Source: an uncultured Eubacteriales bacterium (lineage in GTDB: Bacteria; Bacillota; Clostridia; Lachnospirales; Lachnospiraceae). From it: 64,000 nt of DNA. The notes below the pieces were generated by a model, which did no database searches, was not told where the DNA came from, and saw only the letters and a program-made list of their open reading frames with translations. Below, piece by piece: positions 32,287-41,370 of this stretch (within the stretch, counting starts at the first letter, position 1; the number at the start of each line of letters is the position of its first letter). Location of the stretch: positions 202,541 to 266,540 of the forward strand of contig UQNS01000001.1 in the NCBI GenBank assembly GCA_900542465.1, in the 5' to 3' direction. A program made the translations under genes and the position numbers.

Positions 32287-32371
32287 TATTTATAAACATG
32301 ATACACAATGATACTTTCACCTGTGATATTATGTACTCGTAAAAAGATATTCTCCAACTTTTTTATATATA

Positions 32372-32407
32372 GGACTTGTACCTGGAAACAGGTGCAGGTC
32401 CTTTTTT
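32372..32407 (+). terminator. Terminator before the terminase genes
   Basis: GGAC.TG.ACCTG, loop GAAA, CAGGT.CA.GTCC, then TTTTTT. No ORF lies between 32270 and it on the plus strand, so it may end a short RNA or insulate the late operon. Confidence 0.75.
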
Positions 32408-32432
32408 CATGCTTAAGTAAGGGGGTGATGGC

Positions 32433-32876
32433 GTGAAAAGAAGAGATGAATTAACACCAAAACAGAAGCTTTTTATACATGAATATCTGATTGACTTAAA
32501 CGCCACTCAGGCAGCTATCAGGGCTGGTTATTCTCCTAAAGGTGCAAAGGATAGCGGTTATGAGAATAAGCACAATCCATTGATTAAAGCTGAAATAGAA
32601 AGGATTATGCAGGAGAAAGAGGATAGTCTCATAGCCAAAGAAGACGAGGTTCTTAAGTATCTGACCACAGTCCTGCGCAGTGAGTCTGAGTCAGAAGTAA
32701 TCGTAATCGAGGGGGAAGGCGAAGGAGTTTCACGCGCAAGAAAAGTAAATAAAGCTCCGGATGAAAAAGAGAGGCTTAAGGCAGCTGAACTTCTAGGCAA
32801 AAGGTATGGAGCTTTTACAGATAAGTTGGACGTGGAAATTACACCTATCAATATCATTGATGATGTAGAGGAGTAA
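32433..32876 (+). CDS. Phage terminase small subunit
   Basis: 147 residues from GTG (GGGGGTGATG upstream). LTPKQKLFIHEYLIDLNATQAAIRAGYSPKGAKDSGYENKHNPLIKAEIER is the classic terminase small-subunit helix-turn-helix that recognises the packaging site. The C-terminal half (GRAR.. KAPDEKERLKAAELLGKRYGAFTDKLDVEI) contacts the large subunit. 4 nt upstream of the large-subunit gene. Confidence 0.93.
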   Translation: MKRRDELTPKQKLFIHEYLIDLNATQAAIRAGYSPKGAKDSGYENKHNPLIKAEIERIMQEKEDSLIAKEDEVLKYLTTVLRSESESEVIVIEGEGEGVSRARKVNKAPDEKERLKAAELLGKRYGAFTDKLDVEITPINIIDDVEE

Positions 32877-32880
32877 TCCT

Positions 32881-34122
32881 ATGCCGGATATCAAAAACAT
32901 ATCTATTCAGAAAACAATTGGTAAAGGGTACGCGGATTTTTGGAAGACCAGAAGGCGATACAGGGCATGTAAAGGATCACGAGGTTCTAAAAAGTCAAAG
33001 ACAACTGCAATAAACATGATATTTCGACTGCTTAAGTATCCGTTGGCGAATGGTTTATGCGTAAGAAGATACTCAAATACTTTAAGAGATTCAGTCTTTA
33101 GCGATCTTAAGTGGGCAATAGCTAAGCTAGGAGTAGGACATGATTTTGAATGCACGGTTTCACCTTTGCAGATTACAAGAAAGTCTACAGGGCAGAAGAT
33201 ATTATTCAGAGGACTAGATGACGGACTCAAGATAACTTCTATTTCCGTTGACTATGGTGTCTTATGTTTTGTATGGGTGGAGGAAGCTTATGAGATAGTT
33301 AATAAATCTGATTTTGACAAACTCGACATGTCTATCCGAGGTGAGGTACCGGAAGGGTACTTCAAACAGATCACACTAACCTTTAACCCGTGGTCGGCAA
33401 ACTCATGGCTTAAATCAGAATTCTTTGATGTTGAAGACGAAGATATCTTTGCCATGACATCAACATGGCAGTGTAATGAGTGGCTGGATGAAGCCGATAG
33501 ACGAATATTTCTCAAAATGAAAGAGAATAACCCACGCCGATACAAAATAGAGGGCGAAGGTATGTGGGGCATAGCGGAAGGGCTTATATTTGAAAAGCAT
33601 AGAGTTGAAGAGTTTGACATCGAAAAAATTAAGAAAATAGAAGGGATTAAATCAGCCTTTAACCTAGACTTTGGTTTTACTGATCCAAATGCATTTGTTT
33701 GTGAGCTAGTAGATAATGCTGCAAGGAAGATATATGTGTTTGATGAATGGTATGCGACTGGGGTTACTAATAGAGTAATTGCAGAACAGATTAAGAAAAT
33801 GGGATACGGAGGTCAAAGAGTAGTTTGTGATAGTGCAGAGCCTAAAAGTATTGCAGAGTTACAAGAGTATGGACTTAACGCAGTAGCTTCAAGGAAGGGT
33901 CCTGATAGTGTGCAGTATGGTATTCAGCTTATACAGAACTATGAGATCATAGTACATCCGAGATGTACAGAATTCATCAAAGAGATTAGCAACTATTGCT
34001 ATGAAAAGGATAGAGCGGGCAATCTAACCGGTAAGCCAGATCATGAATTCTCACACGGCATGGACTCTATGAGATATGGCATTTCAGACATTCTTTTACA
34101 AGATATATACAGTTGGGATTAA
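32881..34122 (+). CDS. Phage terminase large subunit (PBSX family)
   Basis: 413 residues. ATPase: Walker A-like YRACKGSRGSKKSKTTAI (around residues 23-40) and Walker B LCFVWVEEAYEI; the coupling motif ITLTFNPWS. Nuclease: FNLDFGFTDPNAFV (Asp), VVCDSAEPKSI, HEFSHGMDSMRYGI (Asp). It translocates and cuts phage DNA during packaging. Followed after 54 nt, including a hairpin, by the portal gene. Confidence 0.95.
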   Translation: MPDIKNISIQKTIGKGYADFWKTRRRYRACKGSRGSKKSKTTAINMIFRLLKYPLANGLCVRRYSNTLRDSVFSDLKWAIAKLGVGHDFECTVSPLQITRKSTGQKILFRGLDDGLKITSISVDYGVLCFVWVEEAYEIVNKSDFDKLDMSIRGEVPEGYFKQITLTFNPWSANSWLKSEFFDVEDEDIFAMTSTWQCNEWLDEADRRIFLKMKENNPRRYKIEGEGMWGIAEGLIFEKHRVEEFDIEKIKKIEGIKSAFNLDFGFTDPNAFVCELVDNAARKIYVFDEWYATGVTNRVIAEQIKKMGYGGQRVVCDSAEPKSIAELQEYGLNAVASRKGPDSVQYGIQLIQNYEIIVHPRCTEFIKEISNYCYEKDRAGNLTGKPDHEFSHGMDSMRYGISDILLQDIYSWD

Positions 34123-34123
34123 G

Positions 34124-34153
34124 TAGACAGGTATTATTACCTGTCTTTTATTT
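34124..34153 (+). terminator. Hairpin between terminase and portal genes
   Basis: AGACAGGTA, loop TTAT, TACCTGTCTTTT. Terminator-like within the late operon; may lower readthrough into head genes. Confidence 0.65.
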
Positions 34154-34176
34154 TGCTTTAAAAAGGGGATTTAAAC

Positions 34177-35637
34177 ATGTTATTAAACTTCGACATGGAG
34201 ACAAGACGGATTAATGAGATCATACAGGCCGGAGCGGGGACAAGAATGGCGGATATATCTTTTTTAGAAAAAGAGATAGATGCCTTTTTAAACTCAAAAG
34301 ATCGATTACATATGCTGCAAGGGGCGCTGTATTACGACTATGAGCAAGAAATACTTAAGAAAAAGAGGCTTGTTATCGGCGAAGGGGGAGACCTGGAGGA
34401 GGATAAGCAACTCCCTAATTACAAGCTGACAGATAATAAGTATAGCGAGATGGTAGACCAGAAGGTTAACTATTTGCTGTCAAACCCTCCGACTTTTAGT
34501 TCTGAAGACACGGAATATGTTGACAAACTAAAAGAGATATTCAATCGCAAATTCTTAAGATTATTGAAGAATGTCGGCAAAGATTCTTACAACGCTGGTA
34601 AAGGTTGGATATACGTCAATTACAATGAGCTTGGCGAACTTAAGTTTAAGCGATTTAACCCTTGGGAAATTCTTCCGTTTTGGAAAGATGATGATCATAC
34701 CGAGCTGGAAAGCTTTGCAAGAATATATGACATAGAGGGGTATGAAGGTCAGATCAAGAAAACATTCACTAAGGTTGAGTATTACGACACAGAAGGAATA
34801 CATTACTTCGATTTAAAGAGTGGAAAGCTTATCCCGGAATATAAGTTGAATTACCTGGAAGCAGTTGATGAAAACGGAAATATGACGCCGTACAACTGGA
34901 AAAAAGTGCCATTGGTAGCTTTCAAGGCTAACGGATATGAGTCGTCACTGCTGAAAAAATGTAAGTGTTTACAAGACGCCTTAAATGAAATTTTATCTTC
35001 TTTCATGGATGGAATGATAGAAAATGCATCCGGGAATACGATCATTGTTATAAAGAACTATGCTGGCGAGAATTTAGGGACATTCAGAAAAAATTTAGCA
35101 CAATATAAAGCTGTTAAGGTCACCTCTAATGATCGTGGTGATGGTGGTATAGATAAGCTTGAAATAGAAGTTAATGCAGAGAACTACAAGATAATTATTT
35201 CAGAGCTTAGAAAGGCTATTGTTAGCAACTGCAAAGGATTTGATGAAGATGAATTAAAAGCATCAGGCAGTCCAAATGAAATGACGATTAAATCAGTTTA
35301 TTCAAAAATAGACCTTGATGCTAATGAGATTGAGTCGGAATACCAGGCATCTTTTGAAGAACTTATGTGGTTTATTGATTCACACATTGCAGGGTTTAAA
35401 GGTCCAGTAGATCACAAGCCGGTTAGTATAGTGTTTAACCGAGACATGCTAGTTAACGAAGCTGAGGTAATAGCAAATTGCCGAGATTCGGACGGGGTTA
35501 TTTCAAGAGAGACCATTATTGCTAAGCACCCTTGGGTCAACGATGTAGATCTGGAAATATCACGATTAAAAGAAGATAGAGAGTCTGAGACACCATACCA
35601 TAACGAATTTAACCAGCCAGGGGCAGGTGATGCGTAA
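34177..35637 (+). CDS. Phage portal protein (SPP1 gp6-like)
   Basis: 486 residues. The signature segments are YKLTDNKYSEMVDQKVNYLLSNPPTF near residue 85, LRKAIVSNCKGFDEDELKASGSPNEMTIKSVYSKIDLDANEIESEYQASFEELMWFI, and the C-terminal RDSDGVISRETIIAKHPWVNDVDLEISRLKEDR. It forms the dodecameric DNA entry vertex. The 3' end overlaps the start of the minor head protein by 1 nt. Confidence 0.92.
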   Translation: MLLNFDMETRRINEIIQAGAGTRMADISFLEKEIDAFLNSKDRLHMLQGALYYDYEQEILKKKRLVIGEGGDLEEDKQLPNYKLTDNKYSEMVDQKVNYLLSNPPTFSSEDTEYVDKLKEIFNRKFLRLLKNVGKDSYNAGKGWIYVNYNELGELKFKRFNPWEILPFWKDDDHTELESFARIYDIEGYEGQIKKTFTKVEYYDTEGIHYFDLKSGKLIPEYKLNYLEAVDENGNMTPYNWKKVPLVAFKANGYESSLLKKCKCLQDALNEILSSFMDGMIENASGNTIIVIKNYAGENLGTFRKNLAQYKAVKVTSNDRGDGGIDKLEIEVNAENYKIIISELRKAIVSNCKGFDEDELKASGSPNEMTIKSVYSKIDLDANEIESEYQASFEELMWFIDSHIAGFKGPVDHKPVSIVFNRDMLVNEAEVIANCRDSDGVISRETIIAKHPWVNDVDLEISRLKEDRESETPYHNEFNQPGAGDA

Positions 35638-37343
35638 TGCAAAGTTCAGACTACTGGGCAAAACGCTTTAAAGTCTTGGAGAATGCATCAAACAGAACTG
35701 CTAAAGAAGCTTATGCAACACTGGAAGATGTGTTTTCAAAAATGGGTAGTGAGTTAGACAAGGAGATCCTAGCCTGGATAAAGCGAATTGCTAAGAATAA
35801 CAATGTTAAGTTAGTAGATGCTAGAAAAATGCTTACCAAAAAGGAACGCAAAGAATTCAACTGGGATGTTCAGGAGTACATCAAAAAAGGGAGAGAGAAT
35901 GGTCTTAGTGGTGAGTACTTAAAAGAGTTAGAGAATGCATCGGCTAAGTATCATATTAATCGCCTAGATACTCTAAATCTTAGATTAAAGAATCTTACAG
36001 AAACAGCCTTTAATACAGAGCATGCAACTATCAACAGCATGCTTAAAAAGGTTTATACAAATAACTACTACAAAAGTCTTTTTGAAGTGCAAAAGGGGTT
36101 CAATATTGGTTTTGATATAGCTCAAGTGGATACTAACCTTCTGGATAAGCTTTTAACTAAGCCGTGGACAAACGATAATCTTAACTTCTCTGATAGAATC
36201 TGGATGGCCAAGGACAGAATGGTGCAAGATCTACAGCAAGAGCTTGTAAGGACTTGCGTGCTGGGCAAGTCTCCGGATGAGTCAATCAAGCGTATGTCTA
36301 ACTTTGTTAACAAAAAGGTTAAGAATGCAAAAATGTATGCTTCTCGGTTGATCATGACGGAACAAGCAGCATTCCATGCCAGAAGTCAAGAGGATGCCTT
36401 TAAGGAGCTTGATATTGAAGAATTTGAGATAGTAGCAACACTTGATAGCCATACTTCTGAGATCTGCAGAGAGATGGATGGAAAGCACTTTCCAATGGAG
36501 GAATACAAGATCGGCATAACCGCTCCACCATTCCATGTTTATTGCAGATCAGTAACGGCTCCATATTTTAATGATGAGTGGTCAGCTGGAAAAAGAGCTG
36601 CAAGGGATGAGAACGGAAAGACTTATTATGTTCCATCGGATATGACTTATCCGGAGTGGAAAAGAAATTATGTTACTAAGTCAAATAAATCTATTGTCAG
36701 AGAAAATAATATTGAAACGAAACTTCCTTTAAGTGGCAATGATAAATCTAATTATGACCAAAGCAATGAGGCTATAAGCTTAGAAGTGGGCGAAAATAGT
36801 ACTAACAATATTGTTAGTCTGAAAGGCGAAGATACAAATTTAAAAACAATATTAACCAAGGAAGAGCTATCTGCACTCACAAAATATATAAGCTTTGATT
36901 CTTATATAATCAATGATATATTAAGAAATTCAAATCCGGTGGAGCCACTCAAAAACATCTTTAGTGAAGAACAATTAAGTTTAATACATAACATAGATTC
37001 AGCCTTATCTAAGCTGCCAAAGTACGAAGGTAATTTACTTAGAGATATACAATTTAAGGGTCTTCATAACGAAGAAAAATTAATTAAAAATTTTGAAAAA
37101 AATCATCAGATTGGTGGTATAATTACGTACAAGGAATTTATAAGCACAACAACAAAAGCTTCTTACCATAACAATCCTTCGTTTAGAATTTATATTCAGA
37201 ACGCTAAAAAAGGCAAAGATTTAAGAGCCTTAAATGAAGCTGAAGGGGAAGTTTTATATGAAAGAAATACAAGCTTTAGAGTTCTTAATAAAGTAAAAGA
37301 TGAAGAAACAGGTATTGTAAATATATTATTGGAGGAATTATGA
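35637..37343 (+). CDS. Minor head protein fused to a C-terminal ADP-ribosyltransferase domain
   Basis: 568 residues. Residues 1-330 are an SPP1 gp7/Mu gpF-like head morphogenesis protein (TEQAAFHARSQEDAFKELDIEEFEIVATLDSHTSEICREMDGKHF and PPFHVYCRS). After a Ser/Asn-rich linker (about 350-410), residues about 415-568 look like an ADP-ribosyltransferase of the R-S-E class: LLRDIQFKGL (Arg near 466), EFISTTTKA (S-T-T near 503), and EGEVLYERNTSFRVL (E-x-E near 535). Such fusions would be packaged with the head and could be ejected into the host. Target unknown. The stop overlaps the next ATG (ATGA). Confidence 0.82.
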   Translation: MQSSDYWAKRFKVLENASNRTAKEAYATLEDVFSKMGSELDKEILAWIKRIAKNNNVKLVDARKMLTKKERKEFNWDVQEYIKKGRENGLSGEYLKELENASAKYHINRLDTLNLRLKNLTETAFNTEHATINSMLKKVYTNNYYKSLFEVQKGFNIGFDIAQVDTNLLDKLLTKPWTNDNLNFSDRIWMAKDRMVQDLQQELVRTCVLGKSPDESIKRMSNFVNKKVKNAKMYASRLIMTEQAAFHARSQEDAFKELDIEEFEIVATLDSHTSEICREMDGKHFPMEEYKIGITAPPFHVYCRSVTAPYFNDEWSAGKRAARDENGKTYYVPSDMTYPEWKRNYVTKSNKSIVRENNIETKLPLSGNDKSNYDQSNEAISLEVGENSTNNIVSLKGEDTNLKTILTKEELSALTKYISFDSYIINDILRNSNPVEPLKNIFSEEQLSLIHNIDSALSKLPKYEGNLLRDIQFKGLHNEEKLIKNFEKNHQIGGIITYKEFISTTTKASYHNNPSFRIYIQNAKKGKDLRALNEAEGEVLYERNTSFRVLNKVKDEETGIVNILLEEL

Positions 37344-37537
37344 CAGAAGAAGAGGAAGAAAAAATGTTATTAGAAGCTTGTAAGAAAGTAAATGCCCCAC
37401 TTCCTACTATTATTGGTTACATGCCTGAAGAAGAACTGAAGAAAAGGCAAGAAGAAACAAGAGAGTGGTTTGAAGAACAAATAAAAAGAGATAGAGAAAT
37501 GTTTAAAAAGGCAAAAAAGAATGAAAAAAAATCATAA
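37340..37537 (+). CDS. Small charged protein coupled to the ART fusion
   Basis: 65 residues, starting MTEEEEEKMLLEACKKVNAP and ending in a Lys-rich helix. No known domain. Its ATG overlaps the ART gene stop, and a terminator follows, so the fusion tail and this ORF look like a unit inserted in the head operon. It may be an antagonist, chaperone or loading partner of the ART domain; this rests on position alone. Confidence 0.6.
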   Translation: MTEEEEEKMLLEACKKVNAPLPTIIGYMPEEELKKRQEETREWFEEQIKRDREMFKKAKKNEKKS

Positions 37538-37565
37538 ATGAACAATGCGAATATTGTATATGTAA

Positions 37566-37596
37566 GCACTTTAGCAAATGGCTAAGGTGCTTTTTT
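37566..37596 (+). terminator. Terminator after the ART-partner gene
   Basis: AAGCACTTTAGC, loop AAATG, GCTAAGGTGCTT, then TTTT. 12-bp stem with one G-T pair. It lies within an otherwise continuous late operon. Confidence 0.85.
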
Positions 37597-37700
37597 AGTG
37601 CAATTATTTGACCTGGTGGAAGTCGAGAAAAGACACGAACCCTTGAAACAAAGTGAAGCGAATCACGAGAAAAAAGCGAAAGATTGAAAGGATGTAACAC

Positions 37701-38288
37701 ATGAAAAGAAAGTTTTTAGAAGATTTAGGCCTTGAAAAAGAGGTTATTGACAAGATTCTTGATGAGAACAGTGCAGATATTGGAACAGTCAAGGACGAAT
37801 TGGCAACAATTACTAAAGAAAAAGAGAAGCTTGTAAGCGACTTAGCTGAGAGAGATTCACAGCTTGAAACACTTAAGGAATCAGCCGGATCAGTTGAAGA
37901 GCTGAAAGCCCAGATTGCGACATTACAGTCTGATAATGCCGCAAAAGATAAGGCACATAAAGCTGAAATGGACGCATTCAAGATTGATACAGCTGTTGAT
38001 AAGGCTATTGCCGGAGCTAAGGGAAAGAATGTAAAGGCTATTAAAGCATTGCTTAACATGGCTGAGATCAAGCTTGATAAAGACGGTAATGTTGTTGGTT
38101 ACTCAGAACAGCTTGAAAACCTTATGAAGGCTGACGATTCTAAATTCTTGTTTGACACACCACAGGATCCATCCCTTCAGGGATTTAATCCGGCCGCATC
38201 AGGTAATAATCCAGGAGGAAGCTCCGGAGGTGTAGACATGAGTAAGATGACCTATGACCAGATAGTGGCCATGGAGTCAGGTAATTAA
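37701..38288 (+). CDS. Phage scaffolding protein (GP20 type)
   Basis: 195 residues. A central coiled coil (KDELATITKEKEKLVSDLAERDSQLETLKESAGSVEELKAQIATLQSDNAAKDKAHKAEMDAF), KIDTAVDKAIAGAKGKNVKAIKALLNMAEIKLDKDG and a Gly/Ser tail are characteristic of the minor structural/scaffolding GP20 family. It directs capsid assembly and precedes the major capsid gene by 17 nt. Confidence 0.9.
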   Translation: MKRKFLEDLGLEKEVIDKILDENSADIGTVKDELATITKEKEKLVSDLAERDSQLETLKESAGSVEELKAQIATLQSDNAAKDKAHKAEMDAFKIDTAVDKAIAGAKGKNVKAIKALLNMAEIKLDKDGNVVGYSEQLENLMKADDSKFLFDTPQDPSLQGFNPAASGNNPGGSSGGVDMSKMTYDQIVAMESGN

Positions 38289-38305
38289 GAAAGGAAGGTA
38301 TTTAA

Positions 38306-39400
38306 ATGGCAAAATTTGACGCAAAATCATTCAACGAAAACGCATTTGGTAAGTACATGAGTGCAGTTCCAAATGTAAAACTTAACAAGCTTAGAGAGTC
38401 TAGAGCGGTTGTATCTGACGCTAGGCTTAGAGATGTTTTTAAGAACAACTCACAGACAGGTACAAAGTATGCAACAATTCCATACTTTGGTCTTATTGGT
38501 GGCGAAGCGCAGAACTATGACGGTGTAAGTGATGTAACACCTGAGAGAACAAAGTCTTTTGAGCAGGGTGTATTTACTTATGGCCGTATGAAGGGATGGA
38601 CAGAAGCGGACTTCTCATTTGATATTACAGGCGGAGCTGATTTTATGGCAAACGTAAGATCACAGATTATGGAATATTGGAACGGAGTTAATCAGGACGT
38701 TCTTTTATCTATTCTCAAAGGTATTTTTGCTATGTCTGCAACGGGATCAGGCAACATCGCAAAAGCTAATAAGGCGTTTGTGGATAACCATACTTATGAT
38801 ATTTCAGCTGCAACAGAAGATAAAAAGACAGATGAAACAATGTGTGTTTCTGCAACAACTCTTAATTCAGCAACACAGAAGGCCTGTGGTGATAATAAGT
38901 CTAAGTTTAGTCTTGTTATTTGCCATTCAGCTGTTGCGACCAATCTTGAGAATCTTAAGCTTCTTAAGAATTTAACTTATACAGATATCTCAGGTGTTGA
39001 AAGAGACTTAACTATGTACACATGGAACGGCAGACTTGTACTTGTTGATGATTCAATGCCAGTTGAGGTTAAGAAGATTGGAGCAACAAGCGGAGATGTT
39101 TCTCTTTATACATCTTACGTGCTTGGTGAGGGTGCTATTTCTCTTGAAGATGTTGGGGCTAAAGTACCATTCGAAATGGTAAGAGATGCAAAGACAAAGG
39201 GCGGTGAGGATACTCTTATTTCCAGGGAAAGACACGCTGTCAGTGTGTCTGGTGTATCTTATACAAAAAAAGATCAGGCAACAGACAGCCCAACAAATGC
39301 AGAACTGGAAAAGGGCACTAACTGGTCCCTTGTTAATGATGGCACAGATGCAATTGCTGATAAGGCTGTTCCAATCGCTAGAATCATTTCCAGAGGCTGA
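38306..39400 (+). CDS. Major capsid protein
   Basis: 364 residues after the scaffold gene with AGGAAGG upstream of the ATG. Begins MAKFDAKSFNENAFGKYMSA; contains FEQGVFTYGRMKGWTEADFSFDITGGADFMANVRSQI and the insertion-prone central region, consistent with HK97-fold coat proteins of PBSX-like Firmicutes phages. No protease gene is present, so maturation is likely non-proteolytic or uses another mechanism. Confidence 0.88.
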   Translation: MAKFDAKSFNENAFGKYMSAVPNVKLNKLRESRAVVSDARLRDVFKNNSQTGTKYATIPYFGLIGGEAQNYDGVSDVTPERTKSFEQGVFTYGRMKGWTEADFSFDITGGADFMANVRSQIMEYWNGVNQDVLLSILKGIFAMSATGSGNIAKANKAFVDNHTYDISAATEDKKTDETMCVSATTLNSATQKACGDNKSKFSLVICHSAVATNLENLKLLKNLTYTDISGVERDLTMYTWNGRLVLVDDSMPVEVKKIGATSGDVSLYTSYVLGEGAISLEDVGAKVPFEMVRDAKTKGGEDTLISRERHAVSVSGVSYTKKDQATDSPTNAELEKGTNWSLVNDGTDAIADKAVPIARIISRG

Positions 39401-39424
39401 TTTTAAACAAGGTAGGTGATTAAG

Positions 39425-39817
39425 TTGTTTGATTTAGAAACTTTAAAAGAAAGGCTAAAAGCTTTTAATTACACGGCTAAGGTTGAAGATGATTCAGCCT
39501 TGGCTTTTTGTTTGGGAAAAGTGAAAGACTATATTCTAAATGACATTAATCACAGAGAATTACCGGAAGGGTTATATAGGATCGCGATAGATATGGCCGT
39601 GGGTGAATTTCTTTTAAACAAAAAGACATTTGTCCCTTCTGATCTGGAAGGGTTGAGCTTTGAATTACCCGCAAAAGAAATAAGCGAGGGTGACACTAGA
39701 GTGTCCTTTGATACAAGCGGAAATCCTTCAACAGAACAAAAGCTGACGGCACTTATACAATATCTTTTAAGTTATGGTAAGAGTCAGCTTGCTTGCTTTA
39801 GGAGGTTTCGATGGTAG
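39425..39817 (+). CDS. Head-tail connector protein
   Basis: About 130 residues. I favour TTG 39425 with AGGTG 6 nt upstream; a GTG at 39416 is an alternative. Content: LKERLKAFNYTAKVEDDSALAFCLGKVKDYILNDINHRELPEGLYRIAIDMAVGEFL, the helical fold of gp15/YqbG-like connectors joining portal and tail. Overlaps the next gene by 7 nt. Confidence 0.75.
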   Translation: MFDLETLKERLKAFNYTAKVEDDSALAFCLGKVKDYILNDINHRELPEGLYRIAIDMAVGEFLLNKKTFVPSDLEGLSFELPAKEISEGDTRVSFDTSGNPSTEQKLTALIQYLLSYGKSQLACFRRFRW

Positions 39818-40191
39818 ATTTATCAAAGGCTTATGTAGCTAAAAGACAAGCGCTAGAATCCCTTTATACGGGCAAATGCACTGTATACGAGTATAAAAAG
39901 ATCAAAAAAGCTAATAAATCAACTGGATTTGAAGAAGTAGCCGTGTTGACTGATCAAGCGTGCCGGCTATCCTTCAAACAGTCTCCTAATACTTCCGGTA
40001 GTGACGATCTGTCAAGTGGGGCAACCCAGATCATAGAGTTATTCATATCTCCTGAGGTCAAAATAAGCCAAGGTTCAAAGATAGTAGTAACTCAGAATGG
40101 CAAAACTACAGAGTATGCTGATAGCGGTGTGCCAGCTTTATATCCTACACACCAAGCTATTAATCTTAAATTGTTTAAGGAGTGGAGCTAA
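39811..40191 (+). CDS. Head closure / tail completion protein
   Basis: 126 residues with beta-rich sequence (TGKCTVYEYKKIKKANKSTGFEEVAVLTDQACRLSFKQSP; ATQIIELFISPEVKISQGSKIVVTQNGKT), matching the head-closure position between connector and gp10-like proteins. GGAGG upstream. Ends TAATG, overlapping the next ATG. Confidence 0.72.
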   Translation: MVDLSKAYVAKRQALESLYTGKCTVYEYKKIKKANKSTGFEEVAVLTDQACRLSFKQSPNTSGSDDLSSGATQIIELFISPEVKISQGSKIVVTQNGKTTEYADSGVPALYPTHQAINLKLFKEWS

Positions 40192-40766
40192 TGGCGTCAG
40201 GCGGCAAAGTTGATTACAAGCAGTTGGAGGCTTTCAGGGATAAATTGCAGAAGCAACTTAATCCAAGTCAGATAGATCTGTTTTTAGAGCAGTGCGCAAA
40301 AGAGTTAGCAGCCAGATTGCTAGCTAAGGTAATCAAAAGAACACCAGTTGGTGATTACTCTAAACTGGTAGTTGTAGAGGCTAAAAGAAAAAGTAAGAAG
40401 TATAACAAAGGCGATACATATATCAAGAGAATCAATCCCGGTGGTAAACGTGGTGGAACTCTTAGACGAGGATGGACAGCCGGAAAGACTCAAGGCGCAG
40501 CTGCATATGTGCAAGCCTTAAAAGTGCTGAGATTTGGCGGTAATTATGTGATTAATATCGTCAATCCCACTGAATATGCCTCTTATGTTGAATATGGCCA
40601 CAGGCAAACTCCAGGACGCTATGTTCCGGCTATAGGTAAAAGGCTTACAGCTGGTTGGGTAGAAGGTAAATTCATGCTTACTATTTCAGAGCAAGAGATT
40701 CAGGAAAGTTCCAGGGCAATACTTGAGGCGAAGTTAAAACGTAAGTTAGGGGAGTGTTTTAAATGA
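40191..40766 (+). CDS. HK97 gp10-like tail completion protein
   Basis: 191 residues from ATG 40191 (AAGGAG upstream; overlaps previous stop). LAARLLAKVIKRTPVGDYSK, GGTLRRGWTAG and VNPTEYASYVEYGHRQTPGRYVP are the defining motifs of gp10-like proteins, needed to join head and tail. Overlaps the next gene by 4 nt. Confidence 0.88.
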   Translation: MASGGKVDYKQLEAFRDKLQKQLNPSQIDLFLEQCAKELAARLLAKVIKRTPVGDYSKLVVVEAKRKSKKYNKGDTYIKRINPGGKRGGTLRRGWTAGKTQGAAAYVQALKVLRFGGNYVINIVNPTEYASYVEYGHRQTPGRYVPAIGKRLTAGWVEGKFMLTISEQEIQESSRAILEAKLKRKLGECFK

Positions 40767-41191
40767 TAAACAAGATTATAGACGCTGTATCTATAGCACT
40801 TGCCGAAGAATTCGGCGAAGGATACGAGATTTATACAGAAAATATTGAGCAGGGTTTGAAAGAGCCCTGCTTTTCTATTGTCTGTGTAAATCCTGACATT
40901 AGTCAGTTCTTAGGTGATAGGTATAAGCGCAAGAATTTATTCTGCATTCATTACTTCCCTGGGTCTAGTACGGACAAGCGGTTAGAAGGCTTTAATGTGA
41001 CCGAAAAGATATTTAACTGCTTGGAGCTTATAAAGTTTGAAGATGGAATGATTAGGGGGACAAACTTCAGAGTTGAGATTGACGAAGAAGTTTTTCACTT
41101 TTTTATTGATTATGACTTATTTGTTTATAGCGATAAACCAAAAGAAACGGCAATGAACAGTGTTGATCATAAAACTGGAGTAAGGGAGTGA
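40763..41191 (+). CDS. Tail terminator family protein (DUF6838-like)
   Basis: 142 residues: KIIDAVSIALAEEFGEGYEIYTENIEQGLKEPCFSIVCVNPDISQFLGDRYKRKNLFCIHYF. This minor tail protein precedes the sheath in PBSX-type gene clusters and likely caps the tail. Overlaps upstream by 4 nt. Confidence 0.78.
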   Translation: MINKIIDAVSIALAEEFGEGYEIYTENIEQGLKEPCFSIVCVNPDISQFLGDRYKRKNLFCIHYFPGSSTDKRLEGFNVTEKIFNCLELIKFEDGMIRGTNFRVEIDEEVFHFFIDYDLFVYSDKPKETAMNSVDHKTGVRE

Positions 41192-41195
41192 TGTA

Positions 41196-41366
41196 ATGGC
41201 AAAAGAAAAAGAAGAGGCGTACAAATACGACAAAGAGCAGTTTTTAACAGCTAAAAAGTACGCGCACAGAAAAGACGCTTTAAACGCCTTACTTGGTGAG
41301 GGTGAAAGCTACACCATTGAGGAAGTAGATGCGTTGTTAAATAAATTTGAGAAAGGAAAGGTGTAA
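41196..41366 (+). CDS. Small conserved tail-cluster protein (56 aa)
   Basis: Starts MAKEKEEAYKYDKEQFLTAK and ends EVDALLNKFEKGKV. Begins 4 nt after the previous stop with GGGAGTG upstream and ends 4 nt before the sheath gene. A small protein of similar charged composition sits at this spot in many PBSX-like tail modules. Function unknown. Confidence 0.7.
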   Translation: MAKEKEEAYKYDKEQFLTAKKYAHRKDALNALLGEGESYTIEEVDALLNKFEKGKV

Positions 41367-41370
41367 ATAA

